A stretch of 10,196 nucleotides of DNA. Origin: an uncultured Eubacteriales bacterium. Lineage in GTDB: Bacteria; Bacillota; Clostridia; Monoglobales; Monoglobaceae. The position numbers were made by a program, and so were the translations under genes. The DNA is taken from the NCBI GenBank assembly GCA_900550775.1, contig URTH01000050.1, positions 1 through 10,196 on the forward strand. The letters run 5' to 3'. Position 1 is the stretch's first letter. The number at the start of each line of letters is the position of its first letter. This document shows positions 6,684 through 10,196 of this stretch, in pieces. Under the pieces are notes generated by a model. The model searched no databases. It was not told the origin of the DNA and worked only from the letters and a program-made list of their open reading frames with translations.

Positions 6684-6712
6684 ATTATATCACAAAGGCA
6701 AAGAAATAGCAA
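6684..6712 (-). promoter_or_regulatory. Promoter of the SRP RNA gene
   Basis: It consists of TTGCTA (6712-6707), a 17-base spacer and a perfect TATAAT (6689-6684) preceded by TGA, an extended -10 element. The start would be about 7 bases downstream at G6677, exactly the first base of the RNA's terminal helix. Two A-tracts at 6740-6728 lie about 50-63 bases upstream of that start, near the usual place of an UP element, fitting strong constitutive transcription of a stable RNA. Confidence 0.88.
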
Positions 6713-6746
6713 GGACATTTTGCGCAATTTTTTATTTTTTAAAGCA

Positions 6747-6784
6747 TCTGCGCCTTGCAAGTCCCGAAAGGACGGCTGCGCAGA
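6747..6784 (-). terminator. Stem-loop after thrS, possible transcription end
   Basis: TCTGCGC (minus strand 6784-6778) pairs with GCGCAGA (6753-6747), and an inner GTCC/GGAC stem with a 5-base loop (6773-6761) sits inside. It begins about 40 bases after the thrS stop. The sequence that follows is GCTTT and then A-tracts, not a T-run, so it does not fit a standard intrinsic terminator. It may instead be the 3' end structure of the thrS mRNA, with the A-tracts belonging to the SRP RNA promoter. Confidence 0.4.
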
Positions 6785-6826
6785 AATTTAACAAGCATTG
6801 GACACATGTGTTCGCGTCTCTTATGC

Positions 6827-8764
6827 CTACCTCTGCCGCGTCCGGATTTCCTCCCGCAATACGGCAAGAAAATCGTCAAGCGCCATCGCGCCGCGGTCGC
6901 CGTCCTTGCGGGAGCGGACGGAAACGGCGTTCTCTGCCTGTTCCTTTTCTCCGACAATCACCATGTATGGGATCTTTTCCAGCTGCGCTTCACGGATTTT
7001 ATAACCGATTTTTTCGTTGCGGTCGTCCAGCTCCACCCGGATTCCCTGATCCATCATGGTCTCTTTGATGCCCTTTGCATAAGTAAGATAATGCTCGGAA
7101 ATCGGCAGAATCTTTACCTGCACCGGCGCAATCCAGGTCGGCAGCGCACCGGCGTATTTCTCCAGCAGCAGCGCCAGCGTCCGCTCATAGCAGCCGATCG
7201 AGGTACGGTGAATCACGTACGGATACTGCTTTTGCCCGTCCGCGTCCACATACTCCATACCGAAACGCTCCGCCAGCTGAAAATCAATCTGCACGGTAAT
7301 CAGCGTATCCTCCTTGCCGAACACATTTTTAATCTGGATATCGAGCTTGGGGCCGTAAAACGCCGCCTCGCCGTCTGCCTCGGTATAATCAAGTCCCATA
7401 TGATCCAAGATGCCGCGCATCCGATCCTGTACCCGTTCCCACTCGTCGGCAGAGCCGATATATTTTTCTTTATTATTTTCGTCCCATTTGGAAAAGCGGT
7501 AGGAAACATCCTCGTCAAGTCCCAGGGTCTTTAACATATAAATTGCCAAATCAACGCAGCCCTTAAACTCTTCCTCCAGCTGATCCGGACGGCATGCCAG
7601 ATGCCCCTCGGAAATCGTAAACTGCCGCACCCGAATTAAACCGTGCATCTCGCCGGAATCCTCATTGCGAAACAGGGTTGACGTCTCGTTATAGCGCAGC
7701 GGCAAATCCCGGTAGCTGTGCATGTCCGCAAGATACGCCTGAAACTGGAACGGACAGGTCATCGGCCGCAGCGCAAAAACCTCTTTTTCCGCGTCCGGAT
7801 CACCCAGGATAAACATTCCGTCACGGTAATGATCCCAGTGTCCGGAAATCTTGTATAAATCCCGTTTTGCCATCAGCGGCGTCTTGGTCAGCAGATAACC
7901 GCGCCGCTGCTCCTCATCCTCGACAAACCGCTGCAAAAGCTGGATGGTTCTGGCGCCCTTGGGCAGCATAATCGGCAGTCCCTGGCCGATGTAATCCACC
8001 GTTTTAAAATAGCCAAGCTCCCGTCCCAGCTTATTATGATCTCTCTTTTTTGCCTCCTCCAGCATGGCAAGGTGGGCGTCAAGCTCCGACTTTTTGGGAA
8101 AGGCGGTGCCGTAAATTCTCGTCAGCATCTTATTCTTCTCATCGCCGCGCCAATACGCGCCGGCGGTGTATTGCAGCTTGACCGCCTTAAGTCTGCCGGT
8201 CGACATCAGATGCGGCCCGGCGCACAAATCCACAAAATCCCCCTGCCGATAGAATGAAATTTCCTCTCCGTCCGGAAGATCCGCAATCAGCTCTCTCTTA
8301 TACGGCTCATTTTGTTCCTCCGCCCACGAGAGCGCCTCGCTGCGCGGCATGGTAAACCGCGTGATCTCTATATTTTCCTTGATGATGCTGCGCATCTCCG
8401 CCTCGATTTTTTCAAGATCCGCCGCATTGATCGGCGATACAAAGTCAAAATCGTAGTAAAACCCGTTCTCGATCGCGGGTCCGATGGCAAGACAGGTATC
8501 GGGATAAAGCCGCTTGACCGCCTGTGCCAGGACATGCGCCGCCGTGTGCCGATACGCCGCGCGTCCCTCTTCATCATCCCAGGTTAAAAAGCATACGCCG
8601 CAATCGTGCGCCGGCGCGGTTCGAAGATCCCGAACGACCCCGTCCACCTTTGCCGCCATGCACGCCCTGGCTAAACCATCGCTGATGTCCTTCGCCATTT
8701 CGTATAGGGTTGTCCCCTTGGGATATTGTTTCTTTTCGCCGTCTCTCAGCGTTACCTCAATCAT
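6827..8764 (-). CDS. thrS: Threonyl-tRNA synthetase
   Basis: This 645-residue class II synthetase attaches threonine to tRNA-Thr in the cytoplasm. Domains in order are TGS (about 1-62), the second N-terminal editing domain with HTAAH (H73, H77) and CAGPH (C181, H185) that hydrolyses Ser-tRNA-Thr, the catalytic core (about 240-540) and the anticodon-binding domain (about 545-640, with PVQVKILPISE and ELDDRNEKIGYKIREAQ). Likely zinc ligands are C337 (MTCPF), H388 (SEGHLAC) and H519 (VIHRTSIG). Motif 2 is LRYNETSTLFRNEDSGEMHGL. The SEGHLAC and TSIGCYERT wording belongs to a ThrRS type common in Clostridia, different from the DDAHIFC of E. coli. ATG at 8764 follows AAGGGTGA closely. Its 120-base leader shows no T-box consensus, so regulation is not evident. 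Confidence 0.97.
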   Translation of the reverse strand: MIEVTLRDGEKKQYPKGTTLYEMAKDISDGLARACMAAKVDGVVRDLRTAPAHDCGVCFLTWDDEEGRAAYRHTAAHVLAQAVKRLYPDTCLAIGPAIENGFYYDFDFVSPINAADLEKIEAEMRSIIKENIEITRFTMPRSEALSWAEEQNEPYKRELIADLPDGEEISFYRQGDFVDLCAGPHLMSTGRLKAVKLQYTAGAYWRGDEKNKMLTRIYGTAFPKKSELDAHLAMLEEAKKRDHNKLGRELGYFKTVDYIGQGLPIMLPKGARTIQLLQRFVEDEEQRRGYLLTKTPLMAKRDLYKISGHWDHYRDGMFILGDPDAEKEVFALRPMTCPFQFQAYLADMHSYRDLPLRYNETSTLFRNEDSGEMHGLIRVRQFTISEGHLACRPDQLEEEFKGCVDLAIYMLKTLGLDEDVSYRFSKWDENNKEKYIGSADEWERVQDRMRGILDHMGLDYTEADGEAAFYGPKLDIQIKNVFGKEDTLITVQIDFQLAERFGMEYVDADGQKQYPYVIHRTSIGCYERTLALLLEKYAGALPTWIAPVQVKILPISEHYLTYAKGIKETMMDQGIRVELDDRNEKIGYKIREAQLEKIPYMVIVGEKEQAENAVSVRSRKDGDRGAMALDDFLAVLREEIRTRQR

Positions 8765-8884
8765 ATTTTCACCCTTTTCATGTTGTTTCTTTCACCGTAC
8801 AAAACACAGGCGGCATGAATGCAGCTTTTTTGCGTACCGTCTGTATTTTTGGCGTTTTGCCGCACAAAATACCGATTGATCCTC
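8765..8884 (-). other. thrS leader region with an imperfect direct repeat
   Basis: The 120 bases between the DUF212 stop and the thrS ATG hold two near copies of one word on the minus strand: GTATTTTGTGCGG (8872-8860) and GTGTTTTGTACGG (8807-8795), differing at two positions. No T-box element (no AGGGTGGTACCGCG-like stretch), no clear -35/-10 pair and no terminator were found. Function unknown. Confidence 0.4.
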
Positions 8885-9346
8885 TTAAAGCCCAATCCAA
8901 ACAGCCGCCAGAACCGCAATTGCAATGCCGAGCAGCGCACCGGCCCAAACCTCCAGCGGTGTGTGCCCCAGCAGCTCTTTCAGGCGGATCTGCTTTTCCA
9001 GCGGATCGCTTTCCTCCCATGCGTCAATAATCATATTGATCATCTTGGCCTGCTGCCCTGCTGCACGGCGCACCCCGGAGGCATCGTACATTACCACCAG
9101 CGCAAAGGCGCAGCACACCACAAATACCGGGCTGTCAAAGCCCATTTTAATGCCGATACAGGTCGCAAGGCTGGTTACGATGGTCGAATGGGACGACGGC
9201 ATACCGCCCGGCCCCATAAAGCGCGTCATGTCCAGCTTTTTATCCTTTACCCAAACCAAAAATCCCTTTAATAAACAGGAAAAGATCCAGGCAAAAAGAA
9301 CCACAAAAAATATTTTGTTATCCAAAAATTGTCTTACGTATTCCAT
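8885..9346 (-). CDS. Divergent PAP2 / DUF212 membrane protein (YuiD-like)
   Basis: This 153-residue integral membrane protein has a length typical of the family. Hydrophobic segments are seen near 12-31, 56-86 and 131-152. Conserved blocks are GGMPSSHST (47-55), YDASGVRRAAGQQA (87-100) and LGHTPLEVWAGALLG (126-140), which correspond to the histidine and phosphate-binding motifs of PAP2 phosphatases in divergent form. A role as a lipid or isoprenyl phosphate phosphatase is plausible given the adjacent prenyl diphosphate synthase, but the biochemical activity of this family is not settled. The ATG at 9346 lies 9 bases after the ispA TAA, and the AAGGAG site overlaps that stop, so the two genes are coupled. 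Confidence 0.9.
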   Translation of the reverse strand: MEYVRQFLDNKIFFVVLFAWIFSCLLKGFLVWVKDKKLDMTRFMGPGGMPSSHSTIVTSLATCIGIKMGFDSPVFVVCCAFALVVMYDASGVRRAAGQQAKMINMIIDAWEESDPLEKQIRLKELLGHTPLEVWAGALLGIAIAVLAAVWIGL

Positions 9347-9355
9347 ACTGACTCC

Positions 9356-10196
9356 TTAATAATCCCGATTTAATAAATAATCCGCAAACGCGCATAAAAA
9401 CGCGGTATTTTCAAATCCGTCCAGCGCCGCCTTTGCCTCGTCGGTCAGGGTGTTTAAGGTTTCTTTTGCCCCCGCAAGCCCCAAAAGCGTCACAAAGGTA
9501 TTTTTGTGCTGCACCGCGTCGCTGCCGATCGGCTTTCCCAAAACCTTTTCGTCACCGACCACATCTAAGATGTCGTCTTTAACCTGAAAAGCCAGACCCA
9601 GCTTTTCCGCATAGGTGATGATTTTCTTCTTCGCATCGCTACGCCCGTCCGTCAGCTTGCCGCAGATGCAGCCAAGCTCCGCCGCCGCGCAAATCAAATC
9701 CCCGGTCTTGTGCCGATGCAGATTCTGAAGCTCCGCCAGTGTCACATCGGTGCGGTTTTCGGACTCCAAATCAATCACCTGTCCGCCGATCATGCCGTAG
9801 GCGCCGGCCGCGGATGAAACCGTCCGAACCAACGCCAGCACCTCCGCCGCATTCAGGCTCTCCCACGCCGCGTTTGCAAGAATCTCAAACGCACTGTTTA
9901 AAAGCCCGTCTCCGGCCAACAGTGCAATGTCCTCACCGTATGCCTTGTGACAGGTCGGCCGTCCGCGGCGCAGATCGTCATTATCCATACAGGGAAGATC
10001 GTCATGAATCAGCGAATAGTTATGTACCGCCTCAATGGCACAGGCCGCCTTGGCCGCGTCTTTTAAATTGCCGCCAAGCATGTCGCAGACCGCCATGGTC
10101 AGCACCGGGCGAACGCGCTTGCCGCCGCCGCAAATACCGTACTGCATTGCCGAAAACACATGCTTCTGCGGCAGATCCGGTACCGGAAAGGCAGCC
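9356..10196 (-). CDS. ispA: Polyprenyl (farnesyl/geranyl) diphosphate synthase, 5' end outside the window
   Basis: This type of enzyme condenses isopentenyl and dimethylallyl diphosphate to short-chain prenyl diphosphates for undecaprenol and other isoprenoids. Motifs are GGGKRVRPVL (substrate binding), the first aspartate-rich motif HDDLPCMDNDD with the two-residue insertion typical of bacterial FPP synthases, GGQVIDLES, LHRHKTGDL, and the second aspartate-rich motif FQVKDDILDVVGDE followed by LGKPIGSD and a KNTFVTLLG block. An internal GTG at 10159 could start a shorter frame. However, the frame stays open to the window edge, and the 12 codons upstream (ending LPQKHVFSAMQYG) look like the normal N-terminal helix, so the real start lies beyond 10196, probably missing only a short N-terminus. 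The chain length of the product cannot be settled from sequence alone. Confidence 0.93.
   Translation of the reverse strand, partial: AAFPVPDLPQKHVFSAMQYGICGGGKRVRPVLTMAVCDMLGGNLKDAAKAACAIEAVHNYSLIHDDLPCMDNDDLRRGRPTCHKAYGEDIALLAGDGLLNSAFEILANAAWESLNAAEVLALVRTVSSAAGAYGMIGGQVIDLESENRTDVTLAELQNLHRHKTGDLICAAAELGCICGKLTDGRSDAKKKIITYAEKLGLAFQVKDDILDVVGDEKVLGKPIGSDAVQHKNTFVTLLGLAGAKETLNTLTDEAKAALDGFENTAFLCAFADYLLNRDY

Noticed and set aside
6721..6742. T-tracts on the plus strand as a terminator for a plus-strand transcript
   Set aside because: There is no plus-strand gene and the tracts precede rather than follow the nearby stem-loop; they fit better as an A-rich upstream element of the SRP RNA promoter.
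6755..7534. Plus-strand open frame of 259 codons opposite thrS
   Set aside because: It overlaps the highly conserved thrS catalytic and anticodon-binding regions on the other strand, and its protein has no recognisable motif.
8765..8884. T-box riboswitch upstream of thrS
   Set aside because: No T-box consensus, specifier loop or terminator/antiterminator pair could be found in the 120-base leader.

Overview
This looks like chromosomal DNA from a Gram-positive member of the Clostridia, probably a gut or anaerobic Oscillospirales or Lachnospirales relative. The grounds are strong GGAGG-type ribosome binding sites, a large Bacillus-type SRP RNA with an Alu domain placed just upstream of dnaX and ybaB (as in Bacillus subtilis), a ThrRS of the type with an SEGHLAC motif, and a BlaI/M56 regulatory pair. 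The genus cannot be fixed from the sequence alone. Every gene I can support lies on the minus strand, so transcription runs from high to low coordinates.

Layout, in order of transcription: (1) 10196-8885, the 3' part of a farnesyl/geranyl diphosphate synthase gene (ispA type, cut by the window edge), then a 153-residue DUF212/PAP2-like membrane protein whose ribosome binding site overlaps the ispA stop. (2) 8764-6827, thrS, after a 120-base leader without a T-box signature. (3) 6740-6403, an A-rich upstream element, an extended -10 promoter and the SRP RNA gene ending in a U-run. (4) 6279-1513, an apparent operon of dnaX, ybaB, an aldose 1-epimerase-like gene, kduI and an unassigned gene whose second half looks like a discoidin (F5/8 type C) fold. 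Gene gaps are 12-27 bases, and two stop codons lie inside the next gene's ribosome binding site. The operon closes with a clear intrinsic terminator at 1415-1382. (5) 1371-1, a separate blaI - M56 metalloprotease (blaR1-like) - small ORF operon. It has a near-consensus promoter flanked by two copies of a CAGCTACATWTGT operator.

How the genes work together: regions 1-3 and the head of region 4 are housekeeping (isoprenoid precursor synthesis, tRNA charging, protein targeting, clamp loading). The tail of region 4 joins sugar and uronate metabolism (KduI isomerises the ketouronate from unsaturated pectin or glycosaminoglycan fragments) to a replication operon, at the place where recR would be expected in Bacillus. 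Region 5 is a self-repressing sensor/repressor unit of the BlaI-BlaR1 class. Its membrane protease ends early, and the reading continues in a separate ORF that leaves the window.

I see no CRISPR array, insertion sequence, phage gene, tRNA or rRNA. The points most worth a second look are the discoidin-like protein without a signal peptide in the kduI operon, the dnaX-ybaB-carbohydrate gene arrangement, the split M56 sensor and the paired operators. None of these amounts to a demonstrated new system.
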